Positions 10,291 to 22,739 are shown, counted from the first letter of the stretch. The stretch: 64,000 nt of DNA from Corynespora cassiicola (GCA_022059125.1 JAEUWY010000001.1:4526001-4590000), one strand, 5' to 3'. Numbers and translations are program-made. Notes: a model not told the origin generated them from the sequence alone.

Positions 10291-12800
10291 GGTGATTCTA
10301 TTGCGAGCTGCTTCATTAGTGTGTGAAGATTAGTGCAAGGGCAAGATTGAATATAGCAGGATGTGAATGCCCAACAGACATTGCTCCAGTGACACGCTTT
10401 CTCGTAGAAGACATCGCAAGACTCGGTTGATCGCATGCTGATGAGTGTATCTTGTTGTAAATGACAGCACTGAGGGAACAGTCGCTCATGAGCCGCTCAC
10501 ACTCAACCAACACGGGGAGGTCTGAAAACGTGATTGCTGAAGCACATGAGCTGTCCAACGGGTCGCATGAGTAATCAAAGTGTATGACGAAGGAAGTATA
10601 AACTTCATTAGAGATTGGCATTCTGCAGCACCACAAGCGGGCCACGCAAACAAGGACGCACAAACACGTATAAAATGTCTTGTGTAAGCTAGCTTGCCGG
10701 TAAGTTTGGGTGGAAATGTGCGGCGTGACGAAACCGGATGTTGGTATAACAAACTGGCCAAGTTTTTACGACCACGGCAGCTAGATCGTGATCGCTCATG
10801 GATTGTGGGAAAATTCCGGCTACATCAGGTTAGATGCCTATAGCGAGCGACTGCTTGGGAACTTAACGTAGAGATGATATACTCGCAGGTTGTATAGGGG
10901 ATGCTACGGGCTTGCATCGTGGGCCCTCGTCTCAGAAGCAAAATTGTTTTGAAGCGCGTGATGCACAAAAATCCTGCTCCTCGCAGTCTGCGCAATGCGG
11001 CAATGATGCGTGATGGCGTGTGCAGTCATCGAGGAAAAAGATTGTGGTTTTTGCTTTTTCTTTCGGTCCAATACTTGAGGCTTCGGGACAGGATGAATCC
11101 CGCCCGGCCTCTCCGCCGACGATAAAGTTGTGGTTGCATGCGGGGAACCCGTTGCAGATCCATCAGAGTGCTGACGCGGACCACTTGGATCGGGTCCACG
11201 CGAAGGGTGTGAGATCGCGGCACGATCTAGCATGAAGCGTATGCAGCGTGGGAGAAGACATTCCGTACTACACCCGGCCTCGCTCGGAGAAGGGCCCGGG
11301 AAGCGGCTTGTGAAATGCATGTGAAGCCCACGCGCGAATGCGTGCTTTTCCATCACACACATGGAGCCATGGATGCAGGATCAGCCCGACGAGCCGTGGA
11401 AAGCAAGGTGGTCGAGCCCAAAGGCCCCTCCACTGGCTTGGTGTTGAGGTCGGGGATCGGAGCTTTCCCGCCCCTGCAGCTGCATTTCTGGGTTAGCCTA
11501 ATGCTAGCGGAGGTGGAGATTGGACGAGAGCCACGACCTTTGACCAGTCTTGTCCAGACTTTGATCTTGACATTTTGCCTTTCTCCACTGCCCGCGGGCC
11601 CAGAGGGTGTCGTGTCTCACTCTGCGGTGGCTGGACTGCTGTCCTTGTCCGGTCCTTACCGTGGTGTTGTCTGCTGTACCGCTTGTACTTGCGCGCGGAG
11701 CATCCCTCCGATGCATCCTGCGGCCATGTACTTCTGGCCACCTCTTCCAAGCTCGCCATTCTGTCGGCATGCGGGGTCTGCATTAAGCTGCTCGATGAGG
11801 AGGCCCAGCAACAGACCCCCCTCCCCATCAGATTCTGTCACAACCCGCCCTCGGCACACACACACAGCCAGACCATCCCTCGAGGACTCAACTCAATTGA
11901 TCGAGCCGCGTGCCAATTGAGTCTTCGTTCCAAGTCCCCCTCAGCCGCAGCGCCTGCCGTTTTGTCCCTATTCAGTGCCGACAAGGCTTCACGGTATGGC
12001 GTTCGTCTGTTGCTGAGGCTCGAATGGGCTGGCGCATGTACTAACTTTAAAACCGTCAGCCCCAAAATTATATGGCGGCATGATTGGACCACATTGAATG
12101 AAACATGTGCGTACCCGACTCACCGTCTTCGTCCCGATGATCTGCCTCGTCATCCCGTGTGCTAAATCTCAAACCCAGCCATCCATCTATCCCTTACGAG
12201 TCGCTTGCAGGCCTCAGCGCAGATCACCATCCAAACCATGACCGACCTGACGCGGACATTGTGTACCGAAGGCTGGTCCTTTAACGGTAGCAGAGAGCCG
12301 CCAAAAAACACTATTTTGATCAAAGGCGCGCGCCAACTGCCCCTAAAATGGTCGTGCACCGCCGCCTTTTTTTCCCTCCCTATTACAGACCTGAGACACC
12401 CCCGTAGGGAGAGGGAGTCTGAAAGGCGGTGCCTTGAAAGTGACAAACCCCCATCCCCGACGAAAAGGTCCTGCGTGCGTACAATCTCAACGACAGCAGC
12501 ACTAGATCGCTCAGTGCTCGACGCCTATGCACAGCTAACCTGGCTGTGGCACCGCCGACAAGACGGTAACGCATGTTACTGCAAGGCCCGTAACACAGAT
12601 TCAGCTCTAAAACCTCAACCACCCAGGCATGGCTCCGATAAGCGGCTCCGCTAATGCAATCCATCGCCCGCCGGCAACTGGAAAGGGTCTTACATTATTG
12701 AAGGTGGATTGCAAGCCAGAACTTTGTAAGTTCAACCTCATTTCCTCGCTCCCTCTCCCGCGCCCCACAGTATAGGATTCGGTCTCCCGTCATCCTTGAA
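10291..12800. other. Divergent intergenic region, 2.5 kb
   Basis: Many overlapping frames exist on both strands (for example 11315-11920 plus), but none has protein-like composition, domains or consistent splicing. They are what GC-rich DNA gives by chance. The region holds the promoters of the genes starting at 10290 (minus) and 12801 (plus). Confidence 0.45.
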
Positions 12801-14861
12801 ATGCCCAACTCCAACTCATACCACTGCAATATCCTCGCACCTGCCTCTCCCGCACCCCCCGCGCCCGACTCTCCTCCCTCCTCAAGAAAGACAATGGCCT
12901 CAGCGACACCGCCTCTCCCCCATGCAGTCCTCCCCGAGAATGCATCTCTGACAAACCGCCAAGTGCTCCAGCAGCGGCGGCGAACGCTCCAGACCATCAG
13001 CGAGCTGTCCCCCCAGCACGCAGTATCTCCGGACTGGCATTTCTCCTCGACATCAGGCCCGGACCGAAACAGCGCGAATGCTTATGCCCCGAGCGCAAAC
13101 CGACCCAATGGCACTTCGAAGAGTAATCGGAGAAGGAGTCTCCCCCAGCAGGGTACACTCCTTGACAAAGTCGCGGAAAAGCAGCAACAGCAGTCGTCAA
13201 TCACAGTCACGTCAGTAGAACCTCCCAGTGTCCGCCGGTCATGGACCGCGCCCCTGGAGCGCGGAAGCAGAGATCTCAGGCGCATGAGCAACGGATCCAG
13301 CAGCTCTCACAGGAAAAGTAGCAGCAGCAATGAGGCGAAGCGCCTCTCCTCGAGCTCCGCGCGGAAACGGCACTCGCAGAAACCTTCTCTGTGTGAGGAG
13401 GAAGTTCCACGTGACTTGAACGTCCCCCAGCCCCAACCCATGAACCACGCCTACCCCACCATCTCCAAGACGCCGCCAATGGACCCCGCACAGAACGTGC
13501 TCGGCAGGTCCATGTCGTACGCGGGAGGGGGGTGGAACGCGCGGCGCGAGCGGGAGCGTATCAGGCGCGAGCAGGCCGCCATCGACGCGCGCATCCGGCG
13601 AGAGAGAGAAGGCCGCGGCATCAGCGTGGGCAGCTCTTCGACGCTGCCGTCCATGTCACCTTTCCCCTCGCAGAGCCCTAAACCTACCTTCTTGCGCGCG
13701 TCTGGGGCCCACCAGTACATGATTGAGCGCAGCCGGTCTATGGGTGGGATGCGCAGCCCAGACTACATGTACCGGACCAGCAGCTGGAACAATAAGGACC
13801 ACTCGCGCAACTACTCGGTCGATGTGCGCATGTTGACGCGGACGCACGCGCACGGCGGCGGCGGCGGGGGAGGAGGAGAAGGAGGAGGAGGAGGAGGAGG
13901 AGGAGGAGGAGGCGGAGGAGGCGGAGGCGGAGGAGGGACGTTGCCGCCCAATTCCTTTGTGGATCCGATTTCGCGCCCTCATTCGACGTCGTCGGCCATT
14001 TCGCGCGTCTCGCAAATGACCATCGCGGACCAGCAGCGCGGGCGCAACCTCAAGTCCCCGCCGCCGCGCTCCTTCTCAAGCCCCATCCCACCGGACCAGT
14101 ATCCGGGGAAGCAGGACCGATCTTCGAGCTCGCAGCAGGGAGGGGTCACGCCCAACTCGACACGGAACTCTTCGGCTCACTCGCTGGTGTCGGGCGTGTA
14201 CACGCCAAACACGATACCAGGGTCGAACCGGTCCAGCACTTCGCGGCAGGGCCGCTCGACGAGCTTGCGCCGCCAGAAGCCTGGGGGTGCCAGCGCCAGC
14301 GCCATCGGAGGCAATGGGGGTGCGGGTATACCGACCAAGGAGCAGCTCGACACACTGGCGGCACTCACAGGGCAATCCCAACCCCCACCGGATGCCACGA
14401 CCATGACGCCTGAGTCTCTCAACTTCCTCGAAACCCACCAGGCACAACTAGACTCTCACCTCAAGCGCGCAAGCTCGACTTCGGATACCCCAACGCGGTG
14501 GTCGCAAATCCAGACGCGCGCGTGCGAGCGGTCCAGGTCACGGCCACGCGCTTCCGGGAACCCCAGTCAACCCAGCCAGCCCAGCAACAACATCATCATC
14601 GACGAGAACCCCGACAAGCGCGGCAGCGCGGGGAACCAGAACGAGAGCGTGCGGTTGCTGCGCGAGAGGGAGAAGCTGGTGCGGTGGAAGGCAGAGAGGG
14701 AGAAGGCCGAGTTCGAAGGGAGGGAGAGGGCCAAGGTGAGGGAGAGGGTTAGGCGGGCGAATGAGCTGGAGGAGAAGAGAGAAAGGGAATTGAGTGGGGA
14801 GAAGGGGGGTAAGAAGGGGCGGTGGAGTTGCGGGATGTTTGGAAAGAAGAAAAAGGCGTAG
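12801..14861 (+). CDS. Disordered Ser/Gly/Arg-rich protein with polyglycine tract
   Basis: The frame is intronless, 686 codons from the first ATG; an in-frame ATG at 12894 (MASATPPLPH) is an equally good start. Most of the protein is low complexity: Ser/Pro/Arg-rich blocks, an Arg/Glu-rich helix near residues 245-275 (RRERERIRREQAAIDARIRR), a near-pure Gly run of about 28 residues encoded by GGA/GGC repeats (about 13850-13936), and a charged coiled-coil-like segment over the last 80 residues. It ends in a basic tail with one cysteine (WSCGMFGKKKKA), which could suit membrane association; that is inference. No enzymatic domain is seen. Confidence 0.7.
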   Translation: MPNSNSYHCNILAPASPAPPAPDSPPSSRKTMASATPPLPHAVLPENASLTNRQVLQQRRRTLQTISELSPQHAVSPDWHFSSTSGPDRNSANAYAPSANRPNGTSKSNRRRSLPQQGTLLDKVAEKQQQQSSITVTSVEPPSVRRSWTAPLERGSRDLRRMSNGSSSSHRKSSSSNEAKRLSSSSARKRHSQKPSLCEEEVPRDLNVPQPQPMNHAYPTISKTPPMDPAQNVLGRSMSYAGGGWNARRERERIRREQAAIDARIRREREGRGISVGSSSTLPSMSPFPSQSPKPTFLRASGAHQYMIERSRSMGGMRSPDYMYRTSSWNNKDHSRNYSVDVRMLTRTHAHGGGGGGGGEGGGGGGGGGGGGGGGGGGGTLPPNSFVDPISRPHSTSSAISRVSQMTIADQQRGRNLKSPPPRSFSSPIPPDQYPGKQDRSSSSQQGGVTPNSTRNSSAHSLVSGVYTPNTIPGSNRSSTSRQGRSTSLRRQKPGGASASAIGGNGGAGIPTKEQLDTLAALTGQSQPPPDATTMTPESLNFLETHQAQLDSHLKRASSTSDTPTRWSQIQTRACERSRSRPRASGNPSQPSQPSNNIIIDENPDKRGSAGNQNESVRLLREREKLVRWKAEREKAEFEGRERAKVRERVRRANELEEKRERELSGEKGGKKGRWSCGMFGKKKKA
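13850..13936 (+). repeat. GGA/GGC triplet repeat encoding polyglycine
   Basis: An imperfect GGC/GGA/GGG microsatellite lies inside the coding frame and encodes almost uninterrupted glycine with a single Glu or two. It is a likely site of length polymorphism. Confidence 0.85.
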
Positions 14862-17251
14862 GGGTGCATGTCAGGGGTGGCTCCTTTGGTCCCGTCTCTT
14901 TTCGTCTCTCTCCCATTCAGAAACCGGGGGTGAGGTTGCGGGAACGGCGGGATGATGTGCAGATGACCGTGGCTGACGTTGGCGGCATTTTTTTTTTTTG
15001 CGTTGTGGTGTGCGTGGGTGTTGTGTAGTGGTTGTGTCGTTACTGCCTTTTTCCATACATGGGCCTTGGCCTTTTTCGTATCGGTGGTGCTGGATTGAAT
15101 TTCCGCTTCGGTCCCTCTGCATCTTACCGTCTGATTCTACGTCACTAGTCCGCTTAGTCCGGCACCTCGATAGACTTGTAATCCATTGTCCCGAGGCTGA
15201 CTCCCGGCATTTTGTTGCACATCCTCACGTCGAGCGTTATGGTGCATTACTGCGGCCAAGGTGCAGTCATTGTCACCTGGGCAGCTATACGAGAGCGACC
15301 GCCTGGACCGAGATTGGATGACCCGCACCTCGCGAAAGGAGTGTGGGTACACTCGTTAGTCGTGCATCGTATACCATCAACATCATACGCTGTCGCAGAG
15401 TCCAACGGATTACGTGAGTGGGAGGCAGGCTAGTCAATGCACCAAAAACAGCACGTCTAGGCCTGGGCGGGTTGAGAGACGGGAGTCGCCGTGGCGCATC
15501 AGGGTGGCTCTCGGGTGAGGTGGATTGGCGGTGCGGCTTGCATGAACAGGTTCTCGTCTACGGTGGCGAGGCCAATGGCAGGGAGGGCTGGTCAGCCTTG
15601 TGGAGGCGCCGTGGTGCCCTCGATGTTGCATGCTCACCGCTACCCAGCAGCACAAGATGCGGTCAGGAGCAAAGGCGAAGAATGAGGAAAGTCGGGGGGA
15701 GCAGGGCATCGGGCGCCAGACGCAAGGGCGCAGCGAGGGAAGGTGTTGAGACGCGTCGAGAAGAACGGTAAGGTAGTGTCAAATGCGTGACAAGGCGGTT
15801 GACGCGTGGAAGATAGCCGGTTCCCCACGAGGCTACAGGGGAGGACTAGGGACATCTTGGGCCAATGGGGCAAGGGTCCACGGGGTCCTGCTCGCCAGGT
15901 AGCTCCCTAGGTACCTGTACCGTCTCCCCATGTGCTGACTTGACCGCGAGGCGAGGGCAGGCTAAGTTTGCCGTTCTGGCGCGTGCAGGCGGGCGAGTGC
16001 TGGGGAGTGCTGGGGAGCGCTGGAGGGGGGCAGCCGCGAGGGTCTGCGAGGGTCTGCGAGGGTGTGCGAGGGTGTGCGGCAGGTTGGGCCGAGCATCAGG
16101 CCGGTGGTCAGTGGTGGTCTGCGGTGGGCAGTGGTGGTGAGTGGGTGAGGTAGCGGTTAGGCGTGGTGGGCAGTCGAGGGCGGCAGTGATCGTCGTCGCG
16201 GGAAACCGAAGCGGGCGCGGTGATCGTCCTTTTGCTCGCGAATTGTCCGAACCGGGCAACTTGGTCTCGAGCAGCCGTGTTCGCGCGCTCCAGAAACATT
16301 CGAGCGACAGGCTACGTTTGCGGACAGGGAGGCCAGGCGGGCGGCCAGGGCCGTGGTTGGTGCGCTTTGCCTCCTCCAGGGCTGTCACCCAACGCCGCTG
16401 ATGGAGGAGGATAGAGTTTCGCACACCACGCTGCAGCACGCACGCTGCGTCGACGGCCAGCCCAGCGCTAGCCGGCCCAGGCGGTGCCTGAGGCAGAGCC
16501 AAGGCAGGGGGCGAATGTCACGGCCGGTGGAGAAGGGAGGCGGGCTCTTGGAGATTGCGCGCTGGAGACTGCTGCCGATTGCAGATTGCAAATTGCGAAT
16601 CGCGAATTGCGCTCAGGGGAGAGAGACGGTTTGCCCAGAGGCCGTCAGATGCGCCGCACGGGGGGGAGGGGGAAGGGGGGAGGGGAGAGTTGAGCATGCG
16701 TATTCACGCCCTCAGTTGCTTCATCGCGCAGCGCATGCGGCGAAGTGTGCCGGCACACTACACTACCCACTCGCCCTTCATGCCACACTCCACGCTTGCC
16801 TCCAGCTACCTACAGTAGGGCTCGCGCTTTGCGCTGCCCAGGGAGCACCCCCAGGCCTTGCGCTGGGCTCTGGCGCGCACAGACAGGCTTGGGCGGTCCC
16901 CATGGCCCTAAACCTTGTTCGTCTGTCGCTCTCTGCAATCACCACCTCTCCCCACGTCGACCGCTGAAATCCAGCGAGCCCCCATATCACCGCTCAAAAC
17001 ATTGGTCCTGCCCCCTTCCACCCTCCCCCCTCCACCTCCTCCCCCCCTCCGTCCCCAGTGCGCGCCCGCTGCGACCGCTGCGACTGCTGTCCCCTCCACG
17101 CCTCTCCCCGCGCGCCGCCCCTCTTCCAATGTCTGGCAGCAGAGCCCCGCTTGGAATTGCGCCCAGTGGCTCGCTGTCACAAGCCCGTCACGGCAGCCAT
17201 CACGTCGTACAGCACTCCGTCTAGAGCTCCTTCGATCGCCCTCGCGCCCAC
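14862..17251. other. Long GC-rich upstream region of the RasGEF gene
   Basis: No gene is supported over 2.4 kb. Open frames on both strands are GC-driven. It contains short tandem repeats (four 10-bp units around 16038-16077; a degenerate attgcga-type repeat around 16575-16612) and pyrimidine-rich DNA just before the RasGEF start. A long 5' UTR is plausible. Confidence 0.45.
16038..16077 (+). repeat. Four-copy 10-bp tandem repeat
   Basis: The unit GCGAGGGTCT/GT occurs four times in a row in non-coding DNA, flanked by GTGCTGGGGA-type repeats about 50 bp upstream. No function is evident. Confidence 0.7.
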
Positions 17252-20200
17252 ATGCCCTCGACTGGTCGTGCTGCTTGCTCCGCCGGCCAGGCCACGCGCA
17301 ATCCCAGGACGGCGTCGGCCGACCACCACCTGCACAGCGCCTCGAGGCGTTCAGACAAGGCCAGGTCCGCTCACCCCATGCCGCCGCCGCGCAGAGAGTC
17401 ACAGGGCGCCTCCGCCGCTGGCTCTCGTCCTCAGCGGCCCGCAATCCTCAACCGTGCCTATTCGGCCCCCTTGATCCCCAAGGCCCGCGGCGACGGGCCC
17501 GACGACGACCACATGGGCGACCTCGGCGAGCCTCCCGACGGCGACGAGATTGCCGGCGATGAGTTCTTCCAGCGCTACCACTTCCCACACTCAGCTGCCG
17601 CCCAGGCCACCGCCGAGCAGTCGGGCAGCTCAGTCGACTCGTCTTCCGATACCGAGGGCCCCCTTTCGCCCACCCACCTGAACATGAAGAGCCGCCAGAC
17701 AGGCCTCACAGATGCCCTCCCCAGCCCGCGCTCCCCTGCGCCCTCCATTGCCGTGAGTCGTTGGTTGCTTTTGGCGTTTCGGCGTTTCAGTACACTGACC
17801 TGTTTTCATCTAGTCTGGCAACAGCGATTCCTCCTCCGCCATGCAGGACATCAACATCGTTGTGCTGGGTGCCCCCGGCTCGGGCAAGTCCTCCTTCATT
17901 CGCCGCACCCTGGACTATCCCAACCCGAGCACCTCGCAGATCTTCTCCCGCAAGATGACCATCGACGGCTCCAACTACATTGTTCGCTTCCTGGAGCTCA
18001 CATTTGACGACGTGCCAATTGGCGAGAATAACAACATCAAGTGGCCTGATACCGTTGGTGACCTTGCGACACCGCGAATCGACGGAGCTGTGGTTATATA
18101 TGATGTCACGAGTCAAGAGAGCCTGGCTAAAGTGCCTGAGATGCTTAGTTAGTCCAACCCGACCGGCCATCCTGACTGCGTTTTATTTTATTTTTCTTTG
18201 GGAGAAGCATGCTGACTCCGCTTCAAATAGGCGTGCTGTCCAAATCCAGTCTGCCCTTTGTTCTCGCTGCGTGCAAATGCGACCAGCATCCCACCCACCG
18301 TGAAATCGACCCCGCCGTAGTCAAGCAAAGAGCAAAGTCGTTCCTTGGCGATGTAAACACTTTTCAGACGTCGGAAGCTTCACCTGAAGCGTATCGGGGA
18401 TGTCTGTCTGTGATAACGCGTGCCGTCATAAGCTCTAAGCGACGTGAGTATCTTCCCTCCACTATACCCACCCTTGTCATAGATAAAACATCACGAGAGA
18501 CCCATTCCAAAACCCCCCTTTGCCCCGTAAACATGTCCCAGCCCTCCTGCTCATGTCTTCAACATGGTGTTAACCCCAGAGTTAGCTCGGTCACAAGCAT
18601 CATCAATGGCCCGACGACGCGCGAATTCCTCCGCTGTGCGGAACGTCGCAAAGGACCAGTGGGGGCGCAGGCACGAACGAGCAAGCTCCGAATTCTCTGC
18701 GAGATACCGTCCACGGTCGTCGGATGTCAAAGGACACCGATACAAGTCTAGCGAAGCGGGGAAAACCTTCCTCGACCTCGAAGAGTCACCCGGTTATGAT
18801 TCGTACGAATCGGATGGCCAAGCATCCGATGCCGAACAAAGCATTGTCTCCGAACAACCATCGAACGAGAGTGGATATACTTTCGACCAACTGGTGGACC
18901 GCTTGCTGGCCCAGCCAATGTCGAAGAATGATTCCAAGTTTGTGTCGATATTCCTAGCCCTGTACCGCAGGTTCGCCACTCCGCACCAACTCTTGGACGC
19001 AATGCTCAAACGCTTCGATGCACTCAAGAGAGAAAGAATACCCCAGATGGTCCGAGTCATTGCCCAACTGCGATACTTGGCCGCTTTGCAGCAATGGGTC
19101 AGCTATTATCCGGGTGATTTTGCCTACCCAACCACGAGGAAGGCTATTCGAAGGTTTGCTAGCAGTCTATCAAGCAATCGTGAGTTCTCAGTGGCAGCCA
19201 AGGAGATCATGCTTGACCTTGAGGCTGTCACCGAGGATGACGATACGGATTGGGCGTGCAGTGATCGCGCAAGGTTTCAGAACGACCAGCTGCCCACGTT
19301 CCACAACACTGTGCTGGACGAAGACTCTGAGGACGACGACTTTACAAGAGCACTCGGTCACATGTCGATGGGATCAGATGTAACCTCCATTGCGCGCAGC
19401 AGCCTGACTGGAAACTCGCGGAACACACAGTCGACGATTGGAGCAGGAAGCGCAGCCCAGACGTTGCTTCATCAGGTTGAGAAGAACGAGAAACTCGCCA
19501 AACAGCTTGTACCAAACCCCATCCGACCTCTTTCCAAGATCCAATGGCATCAACTCATGAACGAGTCTGACGAAGCTATTGCCAAAGAGCTGACTCGCAT
19601 GGACTGGATCATGTTCTCGTCAATTCGACCACGAGATCTCGTCCGACACGTCAGCATGAATGCCGATGAGAAGAAGCGATGCAAGAACCTGGAGAATGTC
19701 AACCGCATGATCGACCATTTCAACCATGTGGCCTATCTTGTCACCAATTACATCTTGCTGCGGGAGAAGCCCAAGCATCGGGCCTTGATGCTCGAGAAGT
19801 GGATGAACGTCGCCCGCGCCCTGCGGCAACTGAACAACTACAACGCCCTAGGCGCTGTATTGGCTGGAATAAAAGGCACAGCAGTCCACCGTCTTGTCGC
19901 AACTCGCGACCTTGTCCCACAGACCAACAGCAAGGACTTTATGCGGTTGGAGATTCTGATGGGAACGCAAAAGTCTCACTTTGCCTACCGTCTAGCATGG
20001 GAAAACAGTTCGAACGAGCGTATCCCATATATCCCCTTGCACCGTCGCGACCTTGTGTCGGCTTCAGAAGGTAATTCAACTTTCGTTGGTGACAAGTCGA
20101 AGCCAGCGCCCGTTCTTGCTCCTCATCCTGGCGTCAGTGTATTTCCAGGAGCTACAGGAAGCAGAGACTCTCGAGAAGCGCCGCCGGGAGGGGTGACCGG

Positions 20201-20487
20201 AAAAGAGCGTATCAACTGGAGGAAATTTGAGATCATGGGAGATGTCATTGTTGGCGTACAGCGAGCACAGGGGACTCCGTACCCCAACTGGAAGCCAAAC
20301 GAGGAGATCAAATCTCTAGTCCTCGACCTCAAGATATCCAAGGACGACGACGTAAGTCTGCCAAGATAGTCGGATCATATCAACATTACTCACAAGCACA
20401 TAGGACCTTTACGATCGAAGTGTTGCACTCGAAGCCGCAGGCGCGGGTGAACGAAGGAGATTTGTCAACTGGTTCCGAGAGCGTTAG
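17252..20487 (+). CDS. RasGEF with N-terminal Ras-like GTPase domain
   Basis: A Cdc25-type guanine nucleotide exchange factor for Ras-family GTPases, 967 aa in five exons: 17252-17752, 17814-18147, 18231-18443, 18580-20351 and 20404-20487. The N-terminal 165 residues are disordered and Pro/Ser-rich. A Ras-like fold follows: P-loop GAPGSGKSS near residue 188, DTVGD in the switch-II place, and ACKCDQ where NKxD is expected, so the Asn is missing and nucleotide binding may be altered. The RasGEF N-terminal domain starts near 446 (GYTFDQLVDRLLAQP) and the catalytic domain runs from about 665 (KELTRMDWIMFSSIRPRDL; later NYNALGAVLAGI and NSKDFMRLEILMG) to the end. The last exon (DLYDRSVALEAAG) completes the domain. 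Exchange factor assignment is firm; the start codon is less certain. Confidence 0.9.
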
Positions 20488-22154
20488 TGCTCCTCAGTTC
20501 TTATTTTTCTCTTCTCACTGTGCATCATCATCGTCACCACTACTACCACTATATGATCTGCGAGAGATTTGGGCTAAGAAAGAGGTCTGTAGCTCGCCTG
20601 CCCCATCTGCCTCCCCCCCAGAACTACCAAACCGCGGCGACCAACTACGTGCGCATCTAACACCACACCCATCTACCCAACTATCCATTTACATATCCCC
20701 CCACCATGCGTATTTATCCTTGCGCTTCTTTACATCGAATACCCAGACCTTACCTATCTACTACGTCATTGTTTTTTTTTTTAATCCTTTGCCAACATAG
20801 CGTTCCCTGCCTAGCCTTCGTTCTTCCCTTTCGCTTCGATAGTTTTCTCTCTCATTTGTCTCGGCCAGCCCATACTACGAGCCGTGTTAGTTTATACTAG
20901 TACTCCGCTGCCGTCATTGTTGCTATATTCTTTTTTGGAAGGAAGCACACCTTCACCTTGCCATCGTCATTTATCATCTATCGCTTGTTTGTTCGGAATT
21001 ATTGTTTATCTGTTTTTTTGCGACGTTTTCGACCGTCACATGGCTGCTGTTGATTGGGATGCATATGATACCTCTATTTTGGATCTGTTTGGACGGATGG
21101 TCGGACGGACGGACGGGACGGACGGATGGGATGGACGGCATGAACAAAGAAAAGGGTTGGTAGACTCGTATGCGGATTTTTTTTTGGGGGGAGGGGGTTC
21201 TGCGGGTCGGTCGGTCTGTTGATCTGCTGGTTACGGGGCGGTTTCGGTCGGTCTAAGGAATGCTGAAAATTACCATGTTTTGGTGAGGGGGGGTGGGAGT
21301 GTTCCTGTCTCGTCTCGTCGTTTTTGTTTTTGTTTTGGGCCCTATCTCTCTTGATCTGCTTTTTTCTTATCCGGATGCATGTTTGGGGGCGGGTTGGGGG
21401 AGGGGCGTTGGATGCGCTGCCTGTCTTTAGCGATTCTTGGTGTCTTTTTTTTTTCTTCCTCCCTTGCTTTCTCGAAGCTTTGTGGTGCCTTCCAAGGGAT
21501 GAAGGGGCAGTGTTTGGGGTCCAAGGGACTGGGCTGGCCAAGGGAGCCTTTGAGGGCTATCTGCCTGCCTGCCTACCTGCATACGCCTGTCTGCGTGTGA
21601 GGGATGGGCAAGAGGCTTGGGGACGTAGTAGTGACGGCCGCCATCTTGAATGAAATATCACATCCTGTCCGAGTGCGTGCTCGGGTTTCGTTCTGCGGGA
21701 TCTTGCGAGGAAAAGAGGATGTTTGTCGCTCGTTGCATGGCTAAAAGCGTCTTGAGAGTTCCTGGCCATCTACCTGCGGGCAGAGAATTGCTGGCTTTTG
21801 GATTGGCCGATGGAAGTAGGCTATCCCGATAATAATTAGGTAAATAATGTAATATCTAGATTGACTACCACAAGCACTGGGATACCGGGATATTAGCTTC
21901 GTGTTCAGGGCCGAGTTCCTGTAGAAGCCTATAATTCAATAGAAAATGTCACAAGCATCACTTTTAGATTCACGAGAGAAAAAAACGAGCATCAATAGTT
22001 CAAAAAACTAAAGAGGATGAAGCAGACGTGCATTTGCCAATCGAGACGCGTTATGTTACAGGTAGTTCTACTGCCGTTTGCCTGTGTCCATGCATGGCTG
22101 AATCCTCCCGTGAAGCTAGGAAATCTTGGTCGCCGACCGTGGGATATTTGACAT
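20488..22154. other. Convergent intergenic region, T-rich, no gene
   Basis: This lies between the stop codons of the RasGEF (plus) and COX12 (minus). It is T- and G-rich on the plus strand, with a GGAC/GGAT tetranucleotide run near 21095-21135 and several poly-T tracts. Frames here are simple-sequence artefacts. It probably holds both 3' UTRs. Confidence 0.45.
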
Positions 22155-22739
22155 TTACTGGTCGAGCTTGCAAGGGAAGTTGCCGGCCTCTGTTTTTTGG
22201 GGTAGGTTAGTCAGGAACCGGCTTCTGGAGAGCTTTTTTTTTTTCTGCGGGGAAAAAGGGTCACGCACCACGCTGGTCGTCCCATCGCTGGGTCCAGCCG
22301 CTCGGGCAGAGGGATCGGTAGGCCAGGAAGAACTGCTCAAGCGGTGAGTCTCGGGGTCAATTGGGCGAAGAAGGCACTCGGGCCGGCGCGTACCTGGCGG
22401 CAGGGGGCAAAGTCCTCGCCCTTGGCGATGATGCACTTGTGGTAGTCGACGTAGTTTTGCCAGCAGTGCTTGGTCTGGTTCTGGTTCGGGAAGCGGGCGT
22501 CGAAGCCTGGGGCGGGAGTCAATTAGTCGGCCATCACCATGTCAAAATTGCGGCTCAGCGGGGCAATTGGAAGGGCGCGCTCGCGGGGTCACGGGCTGCG
22601 TGGACGGGCGGGCGTTCGGGGTGGTGCGTACCGGCTGTGGAGTGAGAGGTTAGCTAGAGCTTCGGGCGGCACACAGGGGCGGGGCGGGCTCACCAGTAAC
22701 GAACTTGAAGGGCTTGGTCTCGACCTCCTCGTCAGACAT
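22155..22739 (-). CDS. COX12: Cytochrome c oxidase subunit VIb (Cox12)
   Basis: A nuclear-encoded small subunit of respiratory complex IV on the intermembrane-space side, 86 aa. The exons are 22739-22694, a 3-nt exon 22634-22632, 22506-22394, 22332-22269 and 22189-22155, giving 87 codons with stop. Family hallmarks are [20 protein letters not shown] and KGEDFAPC, then SLCP with TQRWDDQR, forming the twin CX9C/CX10C cysteine pattern, and the end [11 protein letters not shown]. Intron 1 ends GCTAAC...CCACAG and intron 2 begins GTACGC directly after CCG and ends GACTAATT...CCCCAG, so the CCG microexon (giving Thr-Ala-Gly-Phe) is well supported; skipping it would keep the frame (Thr-Gly-Phe). It is divergent to the respiratory gene at 23002. 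Confidence 0.93.

Noticed and set aside
11315..12165. Overlapping plus-strand frames of about 200 codons
   Set aside because: Two overlapping frames with no domain, no conserved-looking blocks and odd Cys/His/Arg composition.
15846..16502. 218-codon minus-strand frame in the RasGEF upstream region
   Set aside because: Composition (Pro/Arg/Ala-rich with repeats) follows GC-rich tandem repeats; no domain or splice support.
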